Source of the DNA: Ochotona curzoniae
Lineage: Eukaryota; Chordata; Mammalia; Lagomorpha; Ochotonidae
Reading direction: 5' to 3'
Assembly (NCBI RefSeq): GCF_017591425.1
Contig: NW_024467083.1
Coordinates: 17,785,001 to 17,849,000 of the forward strand
DNA length: 64,000 nt
A program made the translations under genes and the position numbers. This document shows, piece after piece, positions 53,130-64,000 of the stretch. The notes beneath the pieces were generated by a model that did not search any database, had not been told where the DNA came from, and was given only the letters and a program-made list of their open reading frames with translations. The stretch's first letter is position 1. Each line of letters starts with the position of its first letter.

Positions 53130-55992
53130 CTGCGATGTGAATCCTAAAGATTCCCAACGACAGAATAACTTTTCCTTTGAAGAACTTGTAATCACTGAAC
53201 AAGGCTGACCACCGAACACCTGTCCATGCAAAATCTAAGACTCGGGGCTTGCCTAGCAGGATCATATCCTATTACCTAACATGATGGTGGGTCAGGAGAT
53301 GGGTCACATTAGGCAGGGTCACGACATTAACCAGCACGCCAGAGAACCATATCCGGGGGTAGATTCTGTGGGGGATGTGTGGGCCAAACCCTGTGAAAAT
53401 TCTAGCCCCACAGTTAGTTCAAGAGATGGAGTGGTGATGGACTAAGCTAGATGTGACCAAGGAGCCTGCTCTCAATCACAGGTTAAGGAACCGACAACAG
53501 TCTGGATTGGTCAAGGCAGCAGAACCCGAATGTGCATCCTGAATAGGGTGTGGGGTGGGCCGAGCTGCAACATTCACCAGCTCATACAAGGCCAAATGGA
53601 AGGCCAGACTATGCTGGGCACTGGCCTAAAACCCAATGGCATGTATGAGAACTGGGTCTGGGAGTGGATCAAGTGGAGGATCTTGGGAAACTCCCCTGGC
53701 GAGTCATAGCTCGCGCTGGTGAACATGTGGTCCAGACCTGGGGGTTGGACAAGCTAGGCAAAGTAGCTCCAACGGCTGGCCAGTGTGTGAATTGGTAATG
53801 GGATGTGGTGTACCAGGCAAGACTGAGCAAACTTAGCCCATAAGTAAAATTAGAAACCAGGATGGAACACATGCCGAGCTAGGCTTCTGCACCTACTGGT
53901 CTGCGTGAGCCAGGGACACTAAGCCACAGTGTCTAAGGCAGGGGTCAGGACAGGTAAGGGGCTGTGCCAAGCTAAGTCAAAGCAACCACTGGCATGCACG
54001 TGATCTATGGCTGGGAACAGGCCCAGTTGGGGAGCTAAGGTGACACCCCAGTTGGGTTGAGGTTCCCATCAAGTGGCGCATGGGCTGGAATGGGGGCTGC
54101 ATTCTGATCAGGATATGGTTGTAATCTCCCTTGGCACAAGTGTGGACTGGGACTAGATGCACTAAGCCTGGCCAGACTCCAACACCTCCTGGTGTCCTGG
54201 AGGACCAGGGTAGATGTGGGATGGACTAGGCTAGATCTCAACCCCTACTGAGCCATGTGTGAATGTATGTGGGTATGGACCAGCTGTGGCTGGGCTGAAA
54301 CATCCAACCCCAAGAACCAGATTGGGTTGAAGGCCAGTCAAGAAAAGCCACTGTTCCTGCTAGGACAGGAGGTGACTTGAGTAGGGCTGGCCCATGGACC
54401 CACTGGTATGTGCAAAATCTGGCATTGAGAGAGGTTCTGATGGAGGAGCCTGGACAACTCCTCTGGCAGGACACAGACCCTGCAGGTAAGCACAAGAAGC
54501 ATGAAAGGAAACAGCCCAGAACAGGCCATGGAAAGTTTCCCACTGGCACACATTTGGCACAGGTTGGGGGCAGACCAGGCTGACCAGTTCACATCACCCG
54601 CTGGCAAATCCGAGCACAGGAACAGAGAGTGGGTCGAGCCAGGTTCGGTCGTGACGAAAACCAGTGCACAATACGGAATGCCAAGGTGAAGTTACCTGTA
54701 CCAGGTGTGACCGCAGCGCCCAACAGCACATGTGAGAACCAGGAAGGGAGGGGGTGGAGCAGGCAGGGGGAATATGGGGGAGGGGTTCCCTTGCTGGACA
54801 GTTACTCCCACTGGGGAGCGTGAGCTGGGATGAGGGGAGACCAGACTAGGCAAGGCTATAACACTTGTGTGCCTTATGTGGATTAGATCAGGGAAAAGCC
54901 AGGCTGGGCTGATTGTTCCTACTGGTGCAAACAAAATTAGAGTGGGTGAGGGTTGTTTGGGCTTAGCCGCAGCATCAGCTGGCAGAAGCTAGCACTCAGG
55001 GCTAATTCTGTCAAGTTAAACCACAGGACCACCTGGAGAATGCATAATCCTGGAGTGGGAGTAGCCTAGAAGGGATATAGTGGGCTCCTCCCTCTTGGGG
55101 TACCACTCCCACCGAAGGGCTTGAAAACCAGGACAGGGGCTGAGGTGGCTAGACAGAAAGGCACCCAACAACATCTGCAAAGGCTGGATAGTTGAGCTGG
55201 TTAGATGGAAATAAGCTTTAATATCCGTTGACATATATGAGAGCCGAATGGGGTGTGGGACAGACTGGACTAGTCTGCTACACATACTGGCAAACCAGGG
55301 TGGGGGGTGGTCCTGGGTGGGGTTATTGTGAGTTGCTCTGACTAGGCTGCAGCTCCTACTGGTTTATGTGAGGGCTGAATGTCTTCTGGGCAGAACCAGC
55401 CTGGACTGCAATACCCATTGGTTCCAGTGGAAGACAGGGCTGGAAACAGAATCAACCCAGCAACTGCAACCACCAGCTAATCAGGGCCATGGACTGAGCC
55501 AGGCCCTGTACTTGCTAGCACATACAAGAATCTGGTTTGAGAACACCTCAGACAAAGTTTCTTTGGAGATCTCCCCAATCAAACTGCCGGACTCAGAACC
55601 CTAACCATGAAAAGGCAGAGGACAGAACAGGCCAATCAACAACCTCAGCTATATGTTGGCAGTGAAAAACTGGGCAAACGGAGACTCTAAGATAGACTGT
55701 TAATCAGTGGATTCTTCAAAGACCTCAGCATGCTTGGAGTGGCAAGATTGGCAGCAATTTATAACTGGTGAACTATCAAAACCACTTGAGCAAGACCCTT
55801 GGAGCATGCCCCAAACCAGGGACCTGGGGTGGGTGGGAGACTGGGTGGGGCTTCTCCCTTAAAATCCCCCTTTACCTCTGATATATGAAGGAAATAATGT
55901 GGAAATAATAGTCTTACCCATTTTCCTGTAGCTCTTGAGCCTTTTTACCCTAATGAACTAAGTAAAGACTGTCAAAAATATAATAAAAATAT
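53130..55992 (+). repeat. Long G-rich retroposon-like element, copy 1
   Basis: About 2.9 kb without coding potential, built of degenerate modules around 'cctactggtctgcgtgag', 'cccactggtatgtg' and 'aaccaggatgg' phrases repeated at irregular 60-150-bp spacing. It ends ggaaataatagtcttaccca ... gtcaaaaatataataaaaat, a terminal sequence also found at 9714-9800. From about 53,180 to 53,880 it is colinear with 63,330-64,000. The polyadenylated 3' end suggests a non-LTR retroposon, possibly an L1-type 3' region; class not proven. The left boundary is uncertain. Confidence 0.65.
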
Positions 55993-55999
55993 GGGAAAA

Positions 56000-56290
56000 A
56001 AAGAAAGTCAGATTTACAGATAGGAGAGTCAGAAAGATCTTTCATCCACCGGTTCTTTCTCCAAGTGACCACAACGGCCAGAGCTGAGCCGATCTGAAGC
56101 CAGGAGCTTCTGCATCTCCCACACGGCTGTGGGGTCTCAAGGCTTTGGGCCGTCCTGCACTGCTTTCTCAGGGCACAAGCAGGGAGCTGGATGGGAAGTG
56201 GAGCAGCCTGGATGCAAACCGGTGCCCATATGGGATCCCGGCATGTGCAAGGCGAGGATTTAGCCACCGAGGTATCATGCCAAGTCCGGC
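56000..56290 (-). repeat. C-type SINE antisense
   Basis: Begins 'gaaagtcagatttacagat' directly after the tail of the G-rich element; runs to the reverse head 'gaggtatcatgccaagtc'. Confidence 0.88.
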
Positions 56291-56882
56291 AGCCACCCTA
56301 GTTTCTACTTGTTCTTACTAATTTGAAAGAAATAGGGAAACGTCTGTCTGCGGTGTCCCTGGGGCTGGGGGAGGCGCGGGAGGAGCCTGGAACTCAGTTG
56401 GGGTCTCCCACGTGGCTGGCAGTAATGTAGTGCTTCAGCTTCTGCTGCCTTCGGGGTGCGCCTCAGCAGGAGGCTGGCGTCAGAAGTGAAACACAGGCAC
56501 CCGAGACGGCTGGGGCTGTTGCCTCCTGTTATCTTTGAGGCTTTGAAGATTCATCCCTTAGGTGCCAGCAAGTAAGACATGGGGAGCAGGTCAAAATTTT
56601 CTGACTGCACTTGACAGCTGTGAACCCCAGGCTTCCCTGGTCCTCTGCCCTGCCCCACCTCCCGGTGAGTCCTGCCCCCTTCCCACTTCCAGGACCCCGT
56701 CATGGTCCCCGAGGTACCAGCCCAGGAGGTTTGTGCATGTAGATGCATTTGAAGCAGGCGCCACCTTGCCTTAGCTCTGGAACCAGGGGACAGGGCCTTT
56801 GTCTCCTACATGAAGGGGGCAGGGAACTGGGGTGGTGGCAAAGGGAACTAACAAATTAATTTTACCTTAAAAGCGCTCAAAC
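56291..56882. other. Intergenic, nothing recognised
   Basis: Moderately GC-rich unique sequence. Confidence 0.45.
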
Positions 56883-57158
56883 AGTGACCCAACATTGTGG
56901 CACATCAGACTAAGCCACTGCCTGCAGATGCCAGCATCCTATATGGGGCACTGATTGGAGTCCTAGCTGTTCCGCTTCCAATCCAGCTCCCTGCTAAAGC
57001 ACCTGGGATACTCAGTGGGGGACGGTCCATGTACCTGGGCTCCTGCGCCCACGAAGGTGACCAGAATGAGACTCTTGGCTCTTGGCTTCAGCCTAGCCTG
57101 GTCTGAGCCAGTGTGGCCATCTGAGGAGTGAACCAGCAGATGGAAGATTTTCTCTTTC
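56883..57158 (+). repeat. Old C-type SINE
   Basis: gtgacccaacattgtggcac head through 'ctgaggagtgaaccagcag'; tail replaced by the next element. Confidence 0.7.
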
Positions 57159-57466
57159 AAAAACAGAAAAGCAGGTTTATAGAGAGGAGATATGGAAAGA
57201 AAGATTTTTCATCCACTGGTTCACTCTCCAAGTGGCAGCAGCAGCCGGAGCTAAGCTGATCCTAGGCCAGGAGTCTGGAACTTATTCTGGATCTCCCACA
57301 CCCGTGCAGGCTCCCAAGGCTTTGGGCTGTCCTCCATTGCTTTCCCAGGCCACAAGCAGGGAGCTGGATGGAAAGTAGAGCAGCCAGGACATGAACCGGC
57401 TGCCCATATGGGATCCCAGCAGACACCAAGGCAAGGATTTAGCCACTTGGCTATGACACCAGGCCC
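57159..57466 (-). repeat. C-type SINE antisense
   Basis: Reverse body 'agaggagatatggaaagaaag' to 'ggctatgacaccaggccc'; head-to-head with the previous SINE. Confidence 0.85.
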
Positions 57467-58711
57467 TCAAAAATTTTTCTGAAAGATCTCAAGCTGGTGC
57501 TGGCAACATTTTTAAGAGATCTCAAAATGGAGAACCATAAAATAGGCAAAAAGACTTGGCTTTGTTCCAGACGTGGGATTGGCCCTGAATGAAATTTGCA
57601 CTGCTTACTATCCCTTGTCCTTTACAAAATCATGTGGACAGGGCAGAACGGGACCCTCTGCTTGGCCACCTCCCTCCCAGCACTGCCCTGGTTCTTCTCT
57701 CCGGCGCCCTCTCCTGGGGAGATTCGAAAGGAGCAGCAGGCGGGGAGCTGGGCCATGCTCTCCCCAGGGTGAAGGGTGGGCCTTGAGACGCTTGATGAGA
57801 ATGGCTCTGATCTGGATTTCCAAACCCTCCATCCCGCTGTTGGCGTTGCCTCATTTACAACTGACTTCACATGAAAATTCCAACCCAGGTCAAAACATGA
57901 ATCCCAATAATGCAGTTTTGACAAATCACTCACTTTTCGAAAGGAGAGGAAATTTTCTGGAATTAGGAAGTCCTGAGGGGGGCTCTGCACAGTAGGATGG
58001 TTTCAGCAGCTTGACACCCCAGGCTTCTGGGGCAGGGATAAATGAACACTGCTGAGCTCTCGGGGTGGGGGCTATGGGCTCTCCAAGGTGGAGAAAGATG
58101 AGGGCGCAGGGGAAAAAGCTGGGAGGAGACGCAAAATATGGAAAAAAAAAAAAACACCCAAAACAAAAAAAAACCCCCTCCCCAAAACCCAACAAAGTGG
58201 AAGTCGACGAGTGTTTGACTAAATGCCTGCCGCAAGCAGCATGTCAACTTGCATGTTTTTTTCCAGTGAGTATCCACACAAATGTCATTCTATTTGAAAA
58301 CAATTTCTAAGTTGGGTTTTTGGCAAGAGTTCCAGAATAGACAGGGTGCTTGAAGAGAAATCCTGGTTGTGGTGAATTAAATGAGTTACTCATATAAGAC
58401 AAATTGGCAAACACGCTTTTCAGCCAAGAGCTCAGGGGTTCCATTTGCTGAGTGTCGGTGGGCAGGCAGGGGGCACCCCTCCAGGGCTCACTGCTACCCA
58501 GATGTCGGTTTTGTGATTCCTGTGTTAAAATCGCTGGCTGGTGGTGCAGCTGTCCCCTCCTCACCGTGAGCTTGCCTTCCGGGCTTGAGTCCTCTCACCT
58601 GGAATGTGAAGGTGTCCCACTGACTGCACTGCTGTCATGCCGATTAAATTCTGTAGGGAACACGGACAATCATGAATTTTTACATCAGTAGTTTCTGGGG
58701 TTGTGAGCGGA
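57467..58711. other. Intergenic, nothing recognised
   Basis: Unique-looking; A/C-rich low-complexity run at 58140-58195. Short ORFs without known domains. Confidence 0.45.
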
Positions 58712-58973
58712 GGACTAGATATACAGAGAGGAGGAGAAACAGACAGGAAGATCTTCCATTTGATGATGCAACTCCCCACGTGGCTGCAACAGTTGGAGCT
58801 GAGACAATCTGAAGCCAGTAGCCTCTTCCGGGTCTCCCATGTGGACGCAGGATCCCAAGGCTTTGGGTCATCCTCGACTGCTTTCCCAGGTCACAAGCAG
58901 GGAACTGGATGGGAAGTGGGGCTGCTGGGATTAGAACCGGCACCTACATGGGATCCTGGCACTGCACCCACTA
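58712..58973 (-). repeat. C-type SINE antisense
   Basis: Reverse body from 'gactagatatacagagagg' to 'atgggatcctggcactgc'. Confidence 0.85.
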
Positions 58974-59050
58974 AATTTCTTTTAAGAGAAAAATCAGCCA
59001 CAATACCCCTTTAGCTGTGTACCTTGTGGCTTCCTGCACTGGACACCTGC

Positions 59051-59350
59051 TGTGGGAGGTGGAATTGTGGCAGAGCGGGTTAAGCTGCCCCCTGAAGTGC
59101 TGGCATCCCATATGGGTGTCGGTTTCTGTCCCAGATGCTCCACTTCTCATCCAGCTGCTTGCTTACAATCCGGGAAAATGGTGGGGGATGGTTCAAGTGC
59201 CTGGGTCCTCGCACTCACATGGGAGACCGGAAGAAGCGCCTGGATGGCAGCTTTGAACTGATTCAGCTCTGGCCATGTGGCTGTTTGGAGGAGTGAACCA
59301 GCACATGGATGATACTCTTTCTGTAGCTCTGACTTTTGAGTAAAATAAAC
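59051..59350 (+). repeat. C-type SINE
   Basis: 'ggaattgtggcagagcggg' head, body, tail 'agtaaaataaactaaaa'. Confidence 0.8.
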
Positions 59351-59365
59351 TAAAAATTTCAAAAT

Positions 59366-59642
59366 GACTTATTTTCAGATTTACAGAGAGAAGGAGAGAC
59401 AAACACCTACCATCTGCTGGTTCACTTCCCAAGTGGCCGTAGCAGTTAGAGCTGAGCCAGGAGACAGGGTCTCCCACGTGGGTGCAGGGTCTCAAGGCTT
59501 TGGGCCATCCTCTACTGCCTTCTCAGGCCACAGGCAGGGAGCTGGATGGGAAGTGGAGCTGCCGGGACATGGGCCGGTGTTCATACAGGATCTCAGTGAA
59601 TGTAAGGTTAGGATTTGGCCCCTAGGTTATAGTGACAGGCCC
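59366..59642 (-). repeat. C-type SINE antisense
   Basis: Reverse body to 'gttatagtgacaggcccc'; the following 'aaataaataaatctt' is the residual tail of the preceding sense SINE, so this one inserted into its tail. Confidence 0.85.
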
Positions 59643-60142
59643 CAAATAAATAAATCTTAAAATAAAAATTAAAAAAAATAATTTTTAAGAGTCACTACAA
59701 GCTCTGGGTCCTAGGACGCCCCCTGGTGGCTGTGTCAGTTCTGACCGCTGCCTATGTCTGGTCCAGCTGCTTGGCTTCAGCCCTTAACAGCTCACTGATA
59801 TTCACCACATTCCTTTCCCCGAGAACTTCCCTTGCTTAATTTTCCACAGCACTGTGCAGCATCAACTCTTATTATCTTTATTTCTTAGATGGGACTCTCA
59901 GGGTGCAGAAACACTAAGTATGTTGACCTGGTCACTTGCCTGGCAGGATAGACTGGCTGCTGCCAAGCCCAGTCCTTCTGCCTTGGCATGCCAGCAGTGC
60001 TGGCACAGGGCACTGGCTGCGGAGTCCATGCAGGCTTGGCTCGTGCAAGGCCACGCTCTGTCAGAGCATCTGCATCTTGCCGCGTGTGATACCAGCAGTG
60101 CCAGCCAAGAGGCAGCCAGAAACAGGCCTCAGGCTTGTTTTC

Positions 60143-60432
60143 CACAGATGTATTTATCTGAGAGGCAGAGTTAGAGAAGCTTTGATCTATGGTTCACTTC
60201 CCAGATGACGACAGGCCGGGCCAGGCTGAAGCCAGGAGCTTGGAATTCTCCCCCGGGGTTTCTGACATGGGTGGCAGCATCTCAAGCACTTGGGTCATCC
60301 TCTGCTACTTTCCCAGACCATAAGCAGAGAGCTGGGTGGAAAGTAGAGCAGCCAGGGCACGAACTGGTGCCCACATGGGACGTTGGAGCTTGGAGGTGGA
60401 GGATTAGCCAGTTGAGCCAAAGCACCAGCCCC
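60143..60432 (-). repeat. Old C-type SINE antisense
   Basis: 'tgtatttatctgagaggcag' to 'agccaaagcaccagcccc'. Confidence 0.8.
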
Positions 60433-61186
60433 GGCCTTCAGGTTTTATCAGGGGATGACCAGAGAACCAGGGACGAGTTCCACGGCGCTCCTTTGAACAG
60501 CACCCCTCATCACAGGCTGCATTTTCTCTTTGCCCTGCACATGCTGCTTCCTCCGGTAGCATACACCCCTAGGGACGATTCACTAAGCCAGGGTGCACCT
60601 CTGGTCCTCTCCTCTTCCCCCAGCTGTGCCCCTGGCACCACTGTGCTCGCTTCTGCCCGTCGTCTCTATCGGTGCCCCTATTGGTCAATGTCCTTGACCC
60701 AGTGCCCCCGAACCCCCAGCAGTCCCTCTGGGGCCACCTGTGAGCTGCTGGCTAGGACTACCCTGTTTTCCCAGTCCCCACCTTTCTGACGGCTTCTCTC
60801 CAGGGTCTCTCTCAGCATCCCCCCGTTTCCAGCAGCTTGGGGGCTGACTCCTGCTGCAGGCACCAGGCTCACCATGGGGCTTGGCACAATTTCAAGCATC
60901 AGGAAAAAGGTTTGCCTCGGGGAGTCGCAGGTGGGCTGTGCTGAGGGTCCATGGTGGGTAGACCTCATCAGGGGCCCACAGGGACTGGGAGGTCCTGGGC
61001 AGGAGGCTGCTGGGGGAGTGGCCTTGCATGTCAGATCCCTAAGCTGTTGCTGCATCCAGAAATGCTCAAGTCATAGGAGCAGACTCGCCCTGATCCAGCT
61101 CCCGGAAGCTGAGGCGTGGCGCTGGCTAGCCACACAGCAACCTACAGAAGGGCTCTGAACAGCGAGCTTCATGTCAGTCAGAAGTG
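60433..61186. other. Intergenic, nothing recognised
   Basis: GC-rich unique sequence; the long open frame reaching 60789 begins in the SINE and has no known domain. Confidence 0.45.
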
Positions 61187-61262
61187 AGGTTGGTATTGTG
61201 ATGCAGCGGTTTAAGCTACCACCTGCAATGCCAGCATCCCATACAGCTGCCAGCTTTACTCC
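61187..61262 (+). repeat. SINE head fragment
   Basis: 'gaggttggtattgtgatgc' to 'atcccatacagctgccag', then a CT-rich low-complexity tract. Confidence 0.6.
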
Positions 61263-61306
61263 TCTCCCTCTTCCCCTCCTCCCTCTCCTCCACTTCCTTC
61301 TTCTTC

Positions 61307-61656
61307 TGTCAGGTGTTTCCTGACTGCGAGGCCCCGTAACCGACGGGGTTAGGCAGTGGTGTTCTTCAGCACGAATCACCGGAGACAGTCTGATCGAGCA
61401 TGTTCATTTATTATAACACAAACACAAACTCTAGAGTAAGAAAGGGGAAGGCAAGGGGCATCTCCCGAAGGTCTTCCCACCCAGCAGTGACACTGTAATT
61501 GGCTAGAAGGCATGTCGTTCTCTCTGGACCCTCCAATCATGTCATAGGTCAAGTACAACACTCCGAGCTGGCAGGTAGGTTGCGGGTCATGTATTCCAGG
61601 TAATGTGGGCCACACCTGACTTCTCAGAGTTGCTTATTAAGGGAGTCCCAGCACAG
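61307..61656 (-). mobile_element. Putative solo LTR
   Basis: Minus strand begins tgctgggactccc and ends cctgaca, with ataataaatgaacatgc as polyadenylation signal near 61410 and no internal viral sequence nearby. TG...CA ends; the target duplication is only suggestive (ctcttc-like). Confidence 0.5.
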
Positions 61657-61877
61657 CTCTTCCAAGGATAGAGAAGAGAGACTGGGGTGCAGCCCACTGC
61701 TCTCGCCTGTATGACCAGTGGTCAGGCCAGGTTGAAGTCTCAGTTAGCCAAGACCATTGTCAGGTGGTTTTCCCCCCGGGGACACCGTGTGCTGTGTGCC
61801 TATGACCTCCCCACATAGGCCAAGCAGGCAGAGATCCAGGGGCCATCTCCCTCCTCCTCCTTCCTTTCTTCCTCTCT

Positions 61878-62118
61878 TCAAGATTTCTTTATTGGTTAGA
61901 ATCCTGGCTGTACCACTTCAGATCCAGCTTCCTGCTTATGGACTGGAAAGGCAGTGGAGATGGCTCAAGTCCTTGGGAACTTGCACTCATATGGGAGATC
62001 TAGAAGCTCCTGGCTTCGGACCTGCCCACTATGGCTACCTGGGGAATGACCCAGCAGGTGGAACTCCTTGTTTCTTTCTCTGTAACTCTACCTGTAAAAT
62101 TGGAAAAAAAAAAAAAAA
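61878..62118 (+). repeat. C-type SINE, 5'-truncated
   Basis: Starts at 'ttagaatcctggctgtacc', body, A tail at 62102-62119. Confidence 0.75.
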
Positions 62119-62264
62119 AGATTTTCTGTCTCTGCAGGTAATTGCTGCAAGGTCCTGGGTAAGCAGGGTGTGGGCTGGTCCAGAGCCTCCACTAGCTGCT
62201 TGGCAGATAAGCTTTGTGCTGTTCCCATCTTGTCCACAATCTGTTCAAATCTTCCCTCTTCTAA

Positions 62265-62577
62265 GACTGGCGCCATGGCTCAATAGGCTAAGACTCCACC
62301 TACAAGTGCTGGCATCCCATATGGGTGGCAATTTGTAACCCAGCTGCTCCACTTCCCATCCAGCTCACTTGCTTGTGGCCTGGGAAAGAAGTGGAGGATG
62401 ACTTAAAGCCTCAGGAACCTGAGCCTGTGTGGGAGACCTGGAAGAGGTCCCAGATCCTGGCTTAGGATTGCCTCAGCTCTGGCTGTTGCAGTCATCTGGG
62501 GAGTGAACCAGTGGATGGAAGATTTCTCTGTCTCTGTTCTTCTTTCTCTCTGTAACTGCCTTTCACATTAAAGAAAT
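62265..62577 (+). repeat. C-type SINE
   Basis: 'gactggcgccatggctcaat' head to 'cacattaaagaaat' tail. Confidence 0.85.
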
Positions 62578-62689
62578 AATAATATGAAAAACCCAAAAAC
62601 CAAAAGTTTGGATCCAACATTACCATGTTGGATTACATTACAACATTACCTAGTGGCTAAAGTCATCACCTTGCAGGGCAGAGTCCAGC

Positions 62690-64000
62690 TAAGTCTAAAC
62701 AATGGCTGTGGCTGGGGGTATCTGTGCCAGCCCAGGTTTCCTGCTGGGGATCCTAGCTATTCATCCACCCTGCTAGGTGGGGGAGGGTCCTGGGCTTGTC
62801 TAAGCCTGAGGTCCGAGAATTTCCTCTGTCCACAACAACCGTGCTGGGGACTGATCTCAGACAGCTCTGGGCATGCCCAGGACCATGTCTCCACCCACCG
62901 CTGCCATGTTGGTGGAGGGAGTCCTCATCAGTCTGAGCAGTGGCACTGGTGTCTGGATCCCCCAGCCACGTGACTGTGGCTGGGTACCTGTGCCGGCTCA
63001 GGCTTCCTTCTGGGAATCCTAGCTCCCTGTCCACTGCTGCCAAGTGGTGAGTGAATCCTGGGTTTGTGGGCCTGCTGGCTGCCTAGCGGTGAGCTCTGGG
63101 ATCTTGAGGGTAGAATTACTGCTTAGGGACATCCATGGATAAGGCCACTGTACGTGTAGATGAGGAATGAATTCTGAGAGACCCCCAATGGCAGGGCTAC
63201 TGTACTTGCAGGTAAGCAAGGGGACTGAGACCTGGTAGTTTGGAGGGGAGAGGCCTGGAAATACTTATGGGTCAGACCGATGCACCAGCCCACACGGGAG
63301 TCCTAGGTTGGGCTTGTTAGCCTGGAACATGGCTGACAACCACACAACAGTGCACACACAAGCTAAGGCTGGGGACTGTCTGGCAGGGCTGGATTCCAGT
63401 ACCTGACAATGAGTGTTGTATCAGGGGATGGGTCACATTAGACTGGACCATGACATCAATCAACAAGCAAGAGAACCAGGTCCGGGCGTGGATTCTATGC
63501 GGGATATGTGGGCCCAACCCTATGGAACTACAAGTCCTGCTGGTGAGCTTGAGAGTTGGGATGGTGATGGTCGAGCTAGGCATGGCTATGGGACCTACTG
63601 ATGTCCACCAAACAGGGCAGGTTGAGGCTGGGAACAAACAGAGCAGGTCCAGGCTGCAGCACCTGCATGAGCACTGTAAAACAGGGTGTGTGGTACACAA
63701 GCTCATACAAAGGGTGGGACGGATGGGGCAGACCATGTCGGGTAAGGGCCAAGCACTTGCTGGCATGTGTGAGATCTGGGTGTGGGAGTGGCTTGAGCAG
63801 GGGAACCTGGGATACTTCTCTAGTGGATCATAGTTCCTGCTGATGAGCATGTGTTCCAGGCCTGGGTGTTGGGCAGGCTGGGCAGGGTAGATTCATCTGT
63901 TGGCAAGTGTGTGAGGTGGTTTTGGAAGAAGGCAGACTAGGCAGGGCTGAGCGAACCATAGCCCCGTGGAAAGTGCAGAAACCAGGATGGAGTGCAGATC
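62690..64000 (+). repeat. Long G-rich retroposon-like element, copy 2 (runs off window)
   Basis: Colinear with copy 1 from about 63,330 (shared 'gatgggtcacattag', 'agaaccaggtccgggcg', 'atgtgtgggcc' order). Upstream it has an additional repeated block: 'gtggctgggggtatctgtgcc' at 62709 and 'gtggctgggtacctgtgcc' at 62978, both leading to 'gatcctagct/gaatcctagct'. Confidence 0.65.

Noticed and set aside
52844..53130. GC-rich stretch before the G-rich element as a possible exon
   Set aside because: Contains one donor-like 'gtgagtac' but no open frame of known homology; likely part of the repeat or its flank.
57573..57995. 140-codon + strand frame as a candidate gene
   Set aside because: No family, no splice or promoter context, frame-overlapping alternatives on the other strand of similar length.

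Overview
This is a mammalian nuclear genomic window, almost certainly from a lagomorph and most likely a pika (Ochotona). Two things point there. The gene order GNAI3 - MIR197 - GNAT2 - AMPD2 matches the conserved block of human chromosome 1p13. The dominant repeat is a tRNA-headed SINE of the lagomorph C family: about 40 copies, head like 'gggcccggcgcggtggc', tail like 'aataaaaataaataaatctt'.

Layout. Positions 1-3236 are the last intron of GNAI3 (+ strand, cut off by the left edge), full of SINEs. The terminal GNAI3 coding exon is 3237-3427, followed by a long 3' UTR. About 5.3 kb past the GNAI3 stop is a recognisable but diverged mir-197 hairpin (8724-8795). Positions 9.4-11.9 kb hold a broken class I endogenous retrovirus (gag-pro remnant, + strand). 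GNAT2 (cone transducin alpha) lies on the minus strand from 25571 down to 16416; all eight coding exons are intact and total exactly 354 codons plus stop. Positions 26-38 kb are repeat-rich intergenic DNA with SINEs, LTR-like pieces and a minus-strand ERV in which pol, env, LTR, primer-binding site and gag appear in an order that implies a tandem or permuted provirus. A CpG-rich double promoter (about 38.45-40.3 kb) starts AMPD2 (+ strand), whose coding exons run 40215-49260 (826 aa), with an alternative first exon at 39277-39286. Past AMPD2 (50-64 kb) there is only intergenic repeat DNA, including two copies of a long G-rich degenerate repeat element (about 53.1-56.0 kb and 62.7-64.0 kb).

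How the genes relate. GNAI3 and GNAT2 are paralogous heterotrimeric G-protein alpha genes in tail-to-tail orientation; both terminal coding exons are 191 nt. GNAT2 acts in cone phototransduction, GNAI3 inhibits adenylyl cyclase broadly, and AMPD2 converts AMP to IMP. They are neighbours by ancestry and do not form an operon.

Most unusual observations: (1) a miR-197 orthologue with a seed substitution and a 3-nt-shorter mature region; (2) two tailless truncated retropseudogenes with target-site duplications, one from the 5' half of tRNA-Ile(UAU) and one from 5S rRNA; (3) loss of the human-type long AMPD2 N-terminus by a changed start codon and a 1-nt deletion; (4) a multi-copy, kilobase-long G-rich element whose 3' end has also retroposed as very short fragments; (5) an env-LTR-PBS-gag provirus arrangement.

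Limits: everything was read by eye. Comparisons with human genes are from memory of the families, repeat boundaries are approximate to about 10 nt unless a target-site duplication fixes them, and no alignment or folding was run.
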